Positions 10,591 to 20,876 of a stretch of DNA of 64,000 nt are shown one piece after another. Every line of letters begins with the position of its first letter. Positions within the stretch are counted from its first letter, which is position 1. The notes beneath the pieces are model-generated. The model searched no databases. It was not told the DNA's origin and saw only the letters and a list, made by a program, of their open reading frames with translations. The translations under genes and the position numbers were made by a program. Origin of the DNA: Chloranthus sessilifolius (Eukaryota > Streptophyta > Magnoliopsida > Chloranthales > Chloranthaceae); contig CM037588.1 in assembly GCA_021018995.1 (NCBI GenBank), forward strand, positions 35,275,000 through 35,338,999, read 5' to 3'.

Positions 10591-11890
10591 GAAAAAATCA
10601 AAAACAGATTTGCATTCCCCACAGCGACGCACAAGTATGAGGCGATAAAATGTTAATATTTTATCTGCAACACAGTTGTGCCATATTAAAGTCATGAGTC
10701 AGAGGTTCGCCTCAGATCTTGGGATCCTACTTTAAGGAAGGACCAACAGTGTCGGTCCCGATCAAACAGTGGATGTTTCGATCGAGTCGACTCCACTGCT
10801 AAATCTTTGCAATGAGCGCTCTGTTCATATGAACTTAAGAGTCTTAAAGCTTTAAATTCTCCATTGGAAAAGGTCAATCGTTGGTTAAAACCAACCTGTT
10901 AAGAATGGGATTACGTATCAATCAAACTATGTGCGACCATGCATTTAGAAGGGTTCATTTCCCTTTTATTTTCTGCAGGCTTAAATCCTGTATGGCCAGA
11001 GGTATCCCTGTAAGGTGTACGCCATGTGTATGGGTATCCGTATGATGGTTGTTTGTCCTCATAAATTATACCCGAGCGGGTCTCGGTCGGGGCTTCCATC
11101 GCCTTTGTTGTTGCTTATTGCCCCTAATGGGTGCATGGTTATGCATAGTTAATTGATGATTATGATCATTGTCAACAGAGACCAAGATTGGATGCCCCCT
11201 TTTGGGAGACACCCAATATTTGATTGGATCTATTCAAGGTAGTTGAAGCTGGATACTCTAGCTTCTGTTGATCCAGGGCACATTTTCAAAAATGGCATCT
11301 ACTGCCAAAAAGCGTTGTGACATCTATTCAGTTCGCTCGGGTGGTCATGCTAAATAAACTTTGGGATCGATGGGTTCGCCCAAAGATCCCGAACCCTGCT
11401 TTCAGTAGGGGCACCTACAAATAATCCAATGAGGTCGTCAAATGCCTTGTAGGATTGGATGCAAACTGTGGAGCCTTGCGTATATTTACTTCGCACCTAT
11501 CTTTGAATGTGGGTCGATCACCCCTCTTACTTGCGAAATTGTTGTATTCAAAATAAATCTCAAACATCAATCACCTTCAAATCATCTCGAGAAGCAAACA
11601 TTTTTCCCAACTAACGGGCTTTCGCAACTCGAGAGCCGAACATTTTTCCCAGCTATTGGGCTTTCGTAATTCATTCCACCTCAGTTATGCCCAGTAATGT
11701 CGCTAAGTGCTTGGGAACCGATTACCTCGAGAAACGAATGATAAGCCTGGCACCCCAGGGCTTTCGTTTTCTCACCGTGTTACTCACTCAATATTTAAAG
11801 TTCGTTCTGAATACAGCAGACCCATCAGTAATGCCTTGGGCCTCTTTGGATGTCTCTTTACTTTGGCATACGATCATTAGTGATCAGATA
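10591..11890 (+). other. Tat non-coding region before the polypurine tract
   Basis: No supported ORF. A ~42-bp imperfect direct duplication (CATTTTTCCCA ... GGGCTTTCG) occurs at 11,588-11,672 and a third diverged GGGCTTTCG unit near 11,758. Otherwise unremarkable. Confidence 0.5.
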
Positions 11891-11903
11891 CCAAAGAGGG
11901 GCA
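11891..11903 (+). promoter_or_regulatory. Polypurine tract of the Tat element
   Basis: CCAAAGAGGGGCA immediately precedes the LTR start, as in plant Tat elements. This RNase H-resistant primer would start plus-strand DNA synthesis. Confidence 0.8.
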
Positions 11904-12289
11904 TCTATAGACACCCAAATTTGGCCCAAGGCCCGATCAAAACACCTTTCGAGAGAGGTGCAATTTTGAGCTTTTGATGGCATGTATGAAACCCTCAAGA
12001 ATCACCCTAGATCCCTTAGAAGCCTATCCCGAACCTTTAGAAACCAATCTCGACCCTTAGAATCCATTTTGAACCCTAAACCTAACCTTACCAGGCTATC
12101 GATAAAGAGTGGTGCACTAGAACTAGCTACGGCCCTCTACTATGATCGAGTCTCATACCATTACAAAGTAGAGATTGTCAGCTTTCCAACGGTCCAAGAA
12201 TAGCCCCCATCAGAGGTATACGTCAAAGGATATGGCAAACTAAGCCCGGAGGACATGAATGTAAAGTCATGTGGACCACTTAGGGACTT

Positions 12290-12492
12290 GGCGCAACTAA
12301 TAGTTGCGCCAATGTTAAACTTTGCCTGGCGTAACTAATAGTTGTGTCAGGCCAATTTTCCCTTATTTTAAGCCTGGCGTAACTAATAGTTATGCCAGAT
12401 TCAAAAGTGGGCCCCATCCTCACGAGCTGACTTCCAGGCACTGTACATACTGTTTTACTATACGTTTGCCTGGCGAAACTAATAGTTGCGCC
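12290..12492. repeat. Palindrome cluster 3 in LTR U3, four copies
   Basis: Copies at 12,290-12,310 (perfect arms), 12,328-12,348, 12,376-12,396 and 12,472-12,492. Spacings are 38, 48 and 96 bp; the last equals two 48-bp periods, as if one copy was lost. The cluster is about 290 bp upstream of the LTR TATA box. Confidence 0.95.
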
Positions 12493-12778
12493 AAGCATAT
12501 GAACAGTAACTGTTAAATTTTGCCCCACATTCACCATACAATGCCATTGACTTGTTGACCACCTTGACCTTTGGGGTGTGTTTTACTAGTTCTGTTGCAC
12601 CCATTCACTACCTATTTGCAACCTCTTAAGTGGCTTAAGGCCTCACCCCATCATCCACCATTGGAGGACCTTCTCACACATTTCAAGGCTCCAAAAACCC
12701 TAGGAAACCTTAGATGTTATATTACCTAATTCTTAATCATGTTTAGCATCTAAACACCCTCCTAATCCACCCATTTCC

Positions 12779-12786
12779 TATAAATA
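12779..12786 (+). promoter_or_regulatory. TATA box of the Tat LTR
   Basis: CCTATAAATAGAGCC is a strong plant TATA sequence in the middle of the LTR. It marks the U3/R transition and start of the genomic transcript about 30 bp downstream. Confidence 0.8.
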
Positions 12787-13513
12787 GAGCCCCCCTCCCC
12801 TTGGTTTAGGGGTTGAGAATTTTTGCCTAAGAGAGAAAGAGCTTAAAGTTAGAAGATCTTTCTCCCTTTGGTTCACACTTCCCATACAAATTTTAGAATT
12901 CTAAAACCTCCTTTGAGTGATATTTTTCACCTTAGATCCCTTAGTTTAGGTATATGCTACCCATTCACCTTCCCTCTCTACATCTTAGTTAGCAAGCCTT
13001 AGAGGTTAGAACTCCACTTTTCACCATACAAAGACTTCAAGAGCTCATCAAAGCAAGCTACACAAGGCTCTCCTACGGTGCTACAAGGGCCCGAGGGCTC
13101 CGACCCTCCCCTTTCTTACCCTATCTCTTTCTAGCTCGCTCCATCCTCCCATTTGTGTTGTTACGCTGTCGATTTTTCCGTAGGAACGGAGGGGCACAAA
13201 TAGGATTCTAAGCCCTTTTGGGCAAGAGGAAGCTATTTTCTTTTCTTTTATTTCATTTTATTTTTGGCCATTAGTAGAGACCGCATTAAGCGGGTTGATC
13301 TGGTGCCTAACACCTTCCCGATCCATAACCGAAGCCCCTACCCAAGAGCCTTTGGTGTGGACCGGATTCAGAGTCATATATTTAGCACTTCGGTGCTCAT
13401 AAAAATGAACTAGGTATCCCAGGACACCGAAAGCTCCGGGTGGCGACTCTATATTTTTCGTTAGAGAGCGCATCGTCGCGACGGGATCATCTCGATTCCC
13501 ACGGTTGCACACT

Positions 13514-13685
13514 AGCATAGTAGTAAATCTAAACAAACCATTATAAATCATCCATTAAATCTTCAGGATAAGAAGATGAATAGTAGTGCATACGCCCATG
13601 ATTAGTCCCCTAATCACTCTTTACTATCTCTCAAGATTCCAACACTAGCCACCCGCCATATGTAATTACCACAGGATTAGTCGGA
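13514..13685 (-). other. Pararetrovirus leader downstream of the primer site
   Basis: On the minus strand this follows the tRNA-Met site and ends against the Tat LTR. It has short upstream ATGs but no domain. The exact junction with the LTR near 13,514 is not resolved. Confidence 0.5.
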
Positions 13686-13689
13686 CATG

Positions 13690-13701
13690 GCTCTGATACC
13701 A
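13690..13701 (-). promoter_or_regulatory. tRNA-Met primer-binding site of the pararetrovirus
   Basis: TGGTATCAGAGC on the minus strand, followed by CATG, is complementary to the 3' end of plant initiator tRNA-Met. It is the conventional position 1 of caulimovirid genomes and primes minus-strand DNA synthesis. Confidence 0.92.
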
Positions 13702-14033
13702 AACACAGAGTAAGGGGACAGCGTAGTAACGGAAAAGGAAGGAAGCACACGGGAAGAAAACGTTATTTTATATACTAATGCCTAATAAAACAAGAAAGCA
13801 ATTACAAACCTAAAATATAAGGAATCAAACTACTATTACAATACTATTAGACTACTATGCATGCATAAAGAAATATAAACAAAGGTAAGGGGAAGCTTAC
13901 CGATATGGTGGAGCTTCTCCGATACAAAACATACAAAATTAAAAAGAAGGAACAAGAGAGAAAAGAAAGGAGTTTTAGTAGAGGAATATCTAGCTAAATT
14001 TTTTGGTGTGCTAGACAATTCCTAGGCTAACCC

Positions 14034-14040
14034 TTTTATA
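14034..14040 (-). promoter_or_regulatory. TATA box of the pararetrovirus pregenomic promoter
   Basis: CTATAAAAGGG on the minus strand lies in the intergenic region after the viroplasmin-like ORF and about 330 bp before the tRNA-Met site. That is the order expected for a caulimovirid pregenomic RNA promoter. Confidence 0.75.
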
Positions 14041-14457
14041 GATGAATGCGGACTTATAACGGGTTGAAATCTGCCACTGAGTGGGACATGTGTGCTATGT
14101 AGATTGGATGCAGTCGCTTCGTCCCTTGATAATTGTGTTTTGTCGTCATGGCAGGCATCAGAGCTTTATTATTTGGAGGATGACGTCATGGTTTGCGCCA
14201 TTGATAGCTGTCAAAGCTATTGAGTAGCAAGGACTATTGTAGGCTGTGTTGGCCGACAATAATCTGAATGGCGGGGTCCATTATGATTCTTGATGATTGT
14301 AAATTTGAACAAACAACTATTTTGGCGGTAATGGTTGGACCTTATGGTTCCATGCAATAGTCATGATTTTGATAAAATATTGAGTCAACGGATAGGGAAC
14401 TATTTGAATCAGGTACATCATGTAACAAATCTTCTTTTTGGATAGAAGCTTCAATTT
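14041..14457 (-). other. Pararetrovirus intergenic region, promoter-upstream part
   Basis: Non-coding DNA between the end of the viroplasmin-like ORF and the TATA box. It contains a TGACGTCA-type box near 14,181-14,189 (ATGACGTCAT), an as-1/bZIP-like element common in plant virus promoters. Confidence 0.5.
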
Positions 14458-15714
14458 CTATGTTGGCGGCAGATGGAGATTATTTCTATTGATTAATTGT
14501 TGGTAAAATTTCTCTGCCTCTTCTTCCTGTTGAGGAGTAGCCATATATTCTATAGGGAAATCTGTGATGAAAATTCGTCGACCATCAGTAATTTTGAAGA
14601 AATAATGGTCTTTGGAAATTTCTCTAGCTTGTTGAGAAAAATACCTTAAAGAACGAATCCAATAGGATTTGGGAGAAATTGACTGAGCATTAGAATGAGC
14701 AAAAGGATCAATTTTGTTGACATATGAAAATTCATACATCCTGGTTTTACGAAGAATTCAAATTAGATGAGGTTGGAAGAATTGTTCTCGAGATCGCTAG
14801 CCAAGAGCGCTAGTGATCTAAAAAGTAAGGTAAATGCCTTTGAGTAAACATTTGGAGGTATGGAAGACCATAGATTTAATCATTCGAGAAAATTTTAGAA
14901 TATTAGAAAGTGGGAAAATGATTTGGTTGATCAATCCCCAATCAAGATATTGCAAAAGATTATGAGGATAATCTGAAGTGAACAAAGAAATTTTAAGGAG
15001 ATGATAACCCTGAAGATGATTGATAAATTGATAATTCTGCAATAAGATTTGTTTAATCTCAGTAGCAGAATTCTCAATTTGAGACATAATATTTTGGGAA
15101 ATATCAATTGGAAGGACATGTTTGGCCTTTTCAAACATGCAGATTCTTTTAAGGCGATGAAGAATTGGATCATTTTATTTCACTAATTCAATGAGATTAA
15201 GGAAATAGGAAATTTTCTCAATGGTGAAGGTTTCTTCTTCCCAGTTAAAGTCTTTGAGCAAGGAGGTTAAACCTTCATAAATTTGTTGGGTATTGACCTC
15301 TTGAGCCTGAATTTTGGATTTAAGGACGCTCAAATGTTGTCTTACTCTTTTCTTATTATTGATAATATGGTTTTTCCATACGCCATTAATATCTTGATGC
15401 ATGGATGGAGCAATGCCTGGATTAATAAAATCAGGGATATGCCTGATGCTGAAAATTTCATATTTAGAATATTCTTTGACCTCCATAATGGGAGATGTGG
15501 TCAGGAGTTGCATGGTTTGAAAGGTTTTAAAAGTAGTTCTGCCTTCTCTCATGGAATTATGTATTTGGTATAATGGGCTAGGGAAATTATAAATTTGGCT
15601 ATGGCAAGATTGCCATGAAGTATAAATCCCTGGTTGGAATCCTTGGAGGGAAACATAAAGTTTTCTTTGTGAAGAAGAATTGTCTCTGCTGAGTCGACTG
15701 ATTGGGCAGAAGAG
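14458..15714 (-). pseudogene. Viroplasmin/transactivator-like ORF of the pararetrovirus
   Basis: The open frame 15,714-15,175 starts without an obvious ATG. It includes KLYVSLQGFQPGIYTSW and SQIYNFPSPLYQ, which match the caulimovirus viroplasmin (Cauli_VI) fold also found at the N terminus of RNase H1. It continues in shifted frames at 15,138-14,818 and 14,739-14,458. In caulimoviruses the viroplasmin protein forms inclusion bodies and allows translation of downstream ORFs by reinitiation. Two frame changes and an upstream TAG break it. It is the last ORF before the pregenomic promoter, as TAV is in several genera. Confidence 0.65.
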
Positions 15715-15906
15715 CTACCTACAAGACTAGTCATTTTCTGCACAAAAAGTAGTGATTAGTTGGTGATCTACAATTTTGGTAGGATCACCACATAAAGATA
15801 AAACCACGGGATTGGTGGTACGCTTATGCTGATGTAAATGCTCATGCAAATGGGAATAAACAATTCGAGTAGTATGAGTAGGGAAATTATGGTGATGGAG
15901 CCCCCA

Positions 15907-17846
15907 GAATTAGTTATGACCTAGAAGGGAGACACAACAAAGGTGAGGAAGGGTGCCCTCAGAAGGAGAGGAGAGAAAATGGAAGCGAAGGGGATGACCC
16001 TGAAATTGGGTAGAAATACCCTGAGAATCGACTCGGGTAAATGGAAAGATGGAAGAAATAAAAGGAATTCCTAAGATAAGGGTTTGAGTGATGTTTGGGA
16101 GAACCACAAAAGAAGTGGGAATAGAAATATTATGATGCTGAACTGCAGCATGGTCAAGTTTTTGGCGGATAGGTATGGGATATCCACTAGCGTTAGTGAG
16201 ACTCTGACGAGTGGAATTCAAATATGAAGCAAGGACTAGTCCATGCTGAATACAATTCGTGTCAGCACCGCTGTCAATAAGGGTGATAATGTCATAAATC
16301 ATATAATGGGAAATAATAAATAAATTGACTTTGATGTACCATTTGGGAGAAGATACCTGTTGCAGAGTATGCAGGTAAGTAATTGAGGTGGAACTAGAAG
16401 GATTTGCCTTTTGTTCTAATTGGTGAAGTTGATTATGATTAGTGGTAATTTCTTGAGCAAACTGATGCTTTATAGTTTGTAATTCCTTTGTTAAAGATTC
16501 GATGTGTTGCTGGAGATTAGCAACCATAGAGGTTCCATGTGTAGCATTGGCCACTTGCATAGGAGAACCATTGGATTCAAGTCGATGGAAAAGTTTTTTA
16601 AGTTAGAAAGGTTTGTCTACAAATAAAGATTTTCTAGTTTCTTTTTGGGCGGTAGAAATACAGGCTTCAATTAATTTAGATTTTATTATTGGGTCGTCAG
16701 TTTTATCAATTAAATCCAGTAAAAATTGTTGGGATTCAGTATGAACATTAACACTGAGATTGTTCATGGAAAAAAATGCTTGCCAAGAATCGTTTATAGT
16801 ATGGATATGATTATATTTGCAGTTTGCAGGGTTGTCGTCTGTAGAAGAGGAAGATGATGAAGAGGAAGTGGAATGAAGTCCATTATTTTCATCAGAGTCA
16901 AAAAATTCTGAATAAGGATTAGAATCTAACCAAATTTTTGATAAGGTTAATTTTAAGCCTTCATCATGAATTTGATTTATTCTTTGTTTAGTTATACATT
17001 TATTGGCATAATGACCAAATCGATGATATTTGTAGCATTTAATTTCTCTTTGGGGTCCATTTGTTGATTTTCTTCTTTTCTCACTATATTTGCGAGAAAA
17101 AGAAAGATCTCTATTTTCTCGATGTTGTTGAGAAGAAGAGGAATTGTTTATTTGTTTGAAAATATGATGGCATCGTCCTGAGGAAAGATTATAATTAGAG
17201 ATTTCTCTATTATCTCATCTTTTTGAAGGATAATTGATTTTCGTGTCATAAGCAAATTGGTCACAAAATTCTCCTAATTCCTTATGAGTAGTAAGTTGTT
17301 ATTTTAATTATTGATGTAATTTTAAATCATTACATAATGTTAATCCTTCACCAACAATTATACTTTGGAGTTGTCCATAAGTATATTGATTGTAAGTGAT
17401 ACTTTGGTCATCAGGATTTCAAACTTTATTTTGAACCTTTTCAACAAATAAGCTGGGAAGACCATCAAAATGGCTTCTGCAATTAAACAGGATTTGCCAT
17501 CTAATGCAGGGAATCCTTGATTATCAAGATATCTTCTCTTTATTTCCCAAGGATCAGATATCCATTGTTGGTCTTCTGGTTCAATTACTAGAATGGTAGA
17601 AAATATATCCTTTTGAATATAAGAAATATCTTTGGTTTCATTCTTCTCTTTATTGAGGAAAGTTTTCTCTTTATTAAAAGAAATGCCTTTTTGCACATAG
17701 TCTTTAACCTGAAAGCCTCCTTTTGTTCGATATCTATTGCTTTGGATAATTGTCTAAAGGGCATGATCATCTGTGAATTCTTGAGTTGGAGATAAGGGGA
17801 TATTGCCCCTATCTTTATCTTTTCCTCCGGAGGAGGATGCTGCCAT
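15907..17846 (-). pseudogene. Pararetrovirus ORF2: coat-protein-like region, zinc knuckle and second protease
   Basis: ATG at 17,846-17,844 overlaps the ORF1 stop as TAATG. The N-terminal part contains DPWEIKRRYLDNQGFPALDG (~17,550-17,490). A coat-protein-like stretch has EGLTLCNDLKLHQ and HKELGEFCDQFAYD (~17,350-17,250). A zinc knuckle at 17,036-16,996 reads CYKYHRFGHYANKC, with the second cysteine replaced by tyrosine. An aspartic protease at 16,340-15,960 has LIDSGAD (16,261-16,275) and LILGIPFI. Stops occur at 17,756-17,754 and elsewhere, with at least two frameshifts. The protease is clearly related to the one in ORF1. Coat-protein assignment is by position and the short motifs. Confidence 0.7.
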
Positions 17847-17848
17847 TA
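17844..17848 (-). promoter_or_regulatory. Overlapping stop-start TAATG between ORF1 and ORF2
   Basis: The TAA ending ORF1 RNase H shares its last A with the ATG of ORF2. Such overlaps permit coupled reinitiation and argue that the two ORFs belonged to one viral genome rather than to two insertions. Confidence 0.75.
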
Positions 17849-20325
17849 AAAAATACCTTGTAAAAATTCTCTAGTTAGAAAATCTGGGAGAGAATTTGTC
17901 CCTCCTTTTATATATTCAATTTGAAAATCAAAGGAGGATAATTCAGCTTGCCATCTAGCAAAGATTTGTTTTGATGTAAGATTTTTGACATCTTTTTGTG
18001 AAATGGATTTTGCTGCACTACAGTCTATTCTAAGTAAAAAAGACTGATTAAACAAATCATCCTGAAATTTTTGAATACATTTGACAATGGCTAAAACTTC
18101 TTTTTTTATAGTTGAATAATTAGTTTAGGCATCTTCCCAAACTCCAGAAGTGTATCTAATTAATACTTCCTGCGGTTTGGAAGGATTGAGTTGTTTCAAA
18201 ATTCATCCATAGCGTAGTTGGGAGGCATCTGTCTCCACTATCTTATACCAAAGTAGATTGGCTAAAGAAAGACAGGGAATTTGTTTGACTTTTAATTTTA
18301 TTTGTCGAACAGCTTTGGTATGGTCATCGGTCCATGGGGATGGATTCTTTTAGAGTCATGATTGTAATATTTTTGCATCATGTGCCAGATTAGGATAAAA
18401 ATTTTCAATATAATTCTGACTGCCCAAAAATTGTTGTAATTGGGTTTTGTCTGGAATCACATCAGTAAATTTTGAGGCAAATTCAATACTTCGGGCAATT
18501 GGAATAATTTGGCCTTGGTGAATATTCTGACCAACAAATCGAATAGATGTTTGAAATAGCTTGATTTTAGGAGCAGAGACGACTAATCCATTTTTGTGGA
18601 TAATGTCTTTGGAAATTTTTAAATGTTTAAAATACTGGTCAATAGATTTTGAAAAGATAAGTATGTCATCAATATAGACGATAGAAAATTCTATATATGG
18701 AGTGAATATATCATTCATAATATTCTGAAATTCAGATGGAGCATTTTTAAGGCCAAATGGCATAACATTCCATTCAAAGTGTCCAAAAGGAACATCAAAA
18801 GCAATTTTATACCTGTCAGTCTCGGCCACCTGAATTTGCCAATACCTTGATTTGAGATCAAATTTGGAGAAAATAGTGACTGAATGTAAGCGATCTAGCA
18901 AATCCTTTTTGTTAGGAATAGGATAACGAATCTATTGGAGGCAATCATTCAATGACTTATAATTAATAACTAGACGAGGAGTTTCTCGTTCTCGTTCCGC
19001 ATTTTTATTTACATAAAAAGTTGTACAACTCCATGAGGAGTGACTGGGACGAATAAGTTGTTTGTACGATAAACTGACAATTTCAGTTTTGCATAATTCT
19101 AAATAAGCAAGTTTCATTTGACTTGGTCTTGCTTTAGTTGGAATATGTCGTTCATTAAAATCAGGATTATAGGGAAGGGAAACAATATGTTTCTTGCGAT
19201 CCCAAAAAGCATTTGGTATGTCACTACAGATATCATTGTGGTAAGATTTCAAAAGTTGAGAAATCTTGATTTTTATTGAAGGGGATTCCAATTGTTTTTC
19301 TAAAGATAAAAACTTGTTGTAAGAAGTTAAATTGCTTTTCTTTGAAGAATAAATTAGATCCACAGAATTGATTACTTTTGTTTGTGGTGGAGTTATAAAT
19401 TGAAATAGGAGATTATGTTCATTATATTGGGCATAAATACAATTTTCATTGACCTTGGTTAAGGGAAAAATGGAGGTGATAAAAGGAGTACCAAGAATAA
19501 CAATTTGAGCTAAATCTTTGATAAGTATAAAATTGGATGGAATACATAATCCATTGTTACAAATTGAGACATAATTTAATTTGTATTTAATCTGCATTTT
19601 GTAATCACTAGCATTATTAAGGATTTGAGTGGTTTTATCAAAATATTGAGTAGGAACCAATCCTTCTTGTATGCAGTTTAAATCAGCTCCACTATCAATT
19701 AGGGCAACAACATCTTTGATAGTGAATTCTTGATTGATCACCAAAGTGATTTGGATATACCATTTTTGAGTTGTTACTTGGCTCATGATATTGATTTGAT
19801 TATGTTGTTGAATTGGTGTTTGAGTGGCAAGAGATTTCTTTTGCTTACTCATCTCAATTTTTAATGAATTAATTTCATGTTTAATGGCATTGATTGTAAC
19901 AGGTGTAGGTATAGATTCATTATTTGAGTATGGAGTTTGGGATTCTTTTATTGGATAAGTAGTTTCGTCTGCTAATTCCAATAGAGATGGTTGAGTAATT
20001 GTAGGAACATTGATTCCAGAATTTTGACAATCAAGTTTTGAATGATTAAAAGATGAAGAAAATTCATGTTTTGTCTGAATAAGTTTGGGGTCTTTGTTAT
20101 AAATTTGATCTGATTTTTTCTTGATCTTACACCTGTTGGCATAATAACCAAACTTTGAACATTTATAACATTGAATATGTTCTTGTGATTTTGATTTGGA
20201 TTTGGATTTCTTTGGTGAAGAAGACTCAAACATTTTTTGAGTTTTTTGTTTATAAAAACATGGAGGATAAGATTTAGATTTATGGTTTTCTGTTGTTTCA
20301 GTTAAAACATTGATTTGGAAATTTT
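17846..20325 (-). pseudogene. Pararetrovirus ORF1: zinc knuckle, aspartic protease, reverse transcriptase, RNase H
   Basis: A basic S/K stretch precedes a zinc knuckle near 20,175-20,134 that reads CYKCSKFGYYANRC, with its histidine replaced by tyrosine. The protease follows with VALIDSGADLNC (active Asp at 19,694-19,696) and VILGTPFI. Reverse transcriptase begins LVINYKSLND and, after TAG at 18,931-18,929, continues in the same frame through FSKFDLKSRYWQIQ, MPFGLKNAP and YIDD (18,676-18,665). RNase H has ETDAS, KKEVLAI and RIDCSA and ends at TAA 17,848-17,846. About four stops interrupt the whole. The YIDD pair and RNase H acidic residues are intact. Confidence 0.88.
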
Positions 20326-20384
20326 TCTATTTTATTTATTTCTTATAAGATAATGATTTTAATCAGGATTTTAATTGATGAATA

Positions 20385-20818
20385 AACTCTTGTTGGAGAT
20401 TAGTGTATTGTACTAAAGAATTATTTCCTTTATCAACAGCTTTGATACAAGCTTTGGCTTCCAAGGTTGCGGTTGAATTAGGTTGAGTAAGTTTTATAAC
20501 TTCAACTGGAGGGTGAACTGACTAAGCAATTAAACCATCTAGTTTCTGCCATTCTTTTTGAAAATCTTCAAGGAGAAATATTCTCCTTTCATCCTGAGTT
20601 ATCCTAGAATATTTTGTTGCCTTAAACCAAGCCGCAAATGGAATAACTTGATAAAATATTTTAACATAATTGTAAAATTGTTCTTCGAATTCTTGCAATT
20701 TTGATGCAAATTTTTTTTTAAAATACCATTCACGGAATGATGCATATTTGTCTTGCTGAAATTCAACATTGATTTCTTGTCAATTAATAACAACGTTTTC
20801 TAGTTTTGTAAAAGCCAT
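20385..20818 (-). pseudogene. Pararetrovirus segment between movement protein and ORF1 knuckle
   Basis: From ATG 20,818 the frame reads through two stops: KYASFREWYFKKKFASKL, then IPFAAWFKATKYS, then ATLEAKACIKAVDKGNNSLV. It occupies the place between movement protein and zinc knuckle in florendovirus/petuvirus polyproteins. I see no coat-protein core here, unlike ORF2. Function not recognised. Confidence 0.5.
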
Positions 20819-20876
20819 AAAAAATTTATTATTTTATTGAGAAATTCATCTCACTAGGAGTAGGAGATTCCCTCTA

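Larger units (their letters stand above)
1..13513 (+). mobile_element. Tat-lineage Ty3/gypsy LTR retrotransposon, 3' part
   Basis: The window opens inside reverse transcriptase and runs through gypsy RNase H, a second RNase H with the HFDGA/AEYEA/GDSQ residues, integrase, two antisense accessory genes, a polypurine tract and one LTR. The dual RNase H (gypsy type plus archaeal type) is the established hallmark of the Tat/Ogre lineage. That lineage is also known for extra ORFs between pol and the 3' LTR, some antisense and some with a plant mobile domain. The 5' LTR and gag lie left of the window. The right boundary is approximate because the LTR end is decayed where it meets the pararetrovirus. 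Confidence 0.88.
11906..13513 (+). repeat. 3' LTR of the Tat element
   Basis: It begins TATAGACACCC two bases after the polypurine tract; the canonical TG appears mutated to TA. It contains palindrome cluster 3, a TATA box at 12,779 and, near its end, the TGGCGACTC segment (~13,440) often seen at the 3' side of Tat LTRs. The end is placed near CCCACGGTTGCACA (~13,500-13,515) and is uncertain by tens of bases. The second LTR is outside the window, so age cannot be estimated. Confidence 0.7.

Noticed and set aside
13258..13551. 97-residue minus-strand ORF
   Set aside because: It is antisense to conserved Tat LTR sequence and runs into virus leader; no domain.
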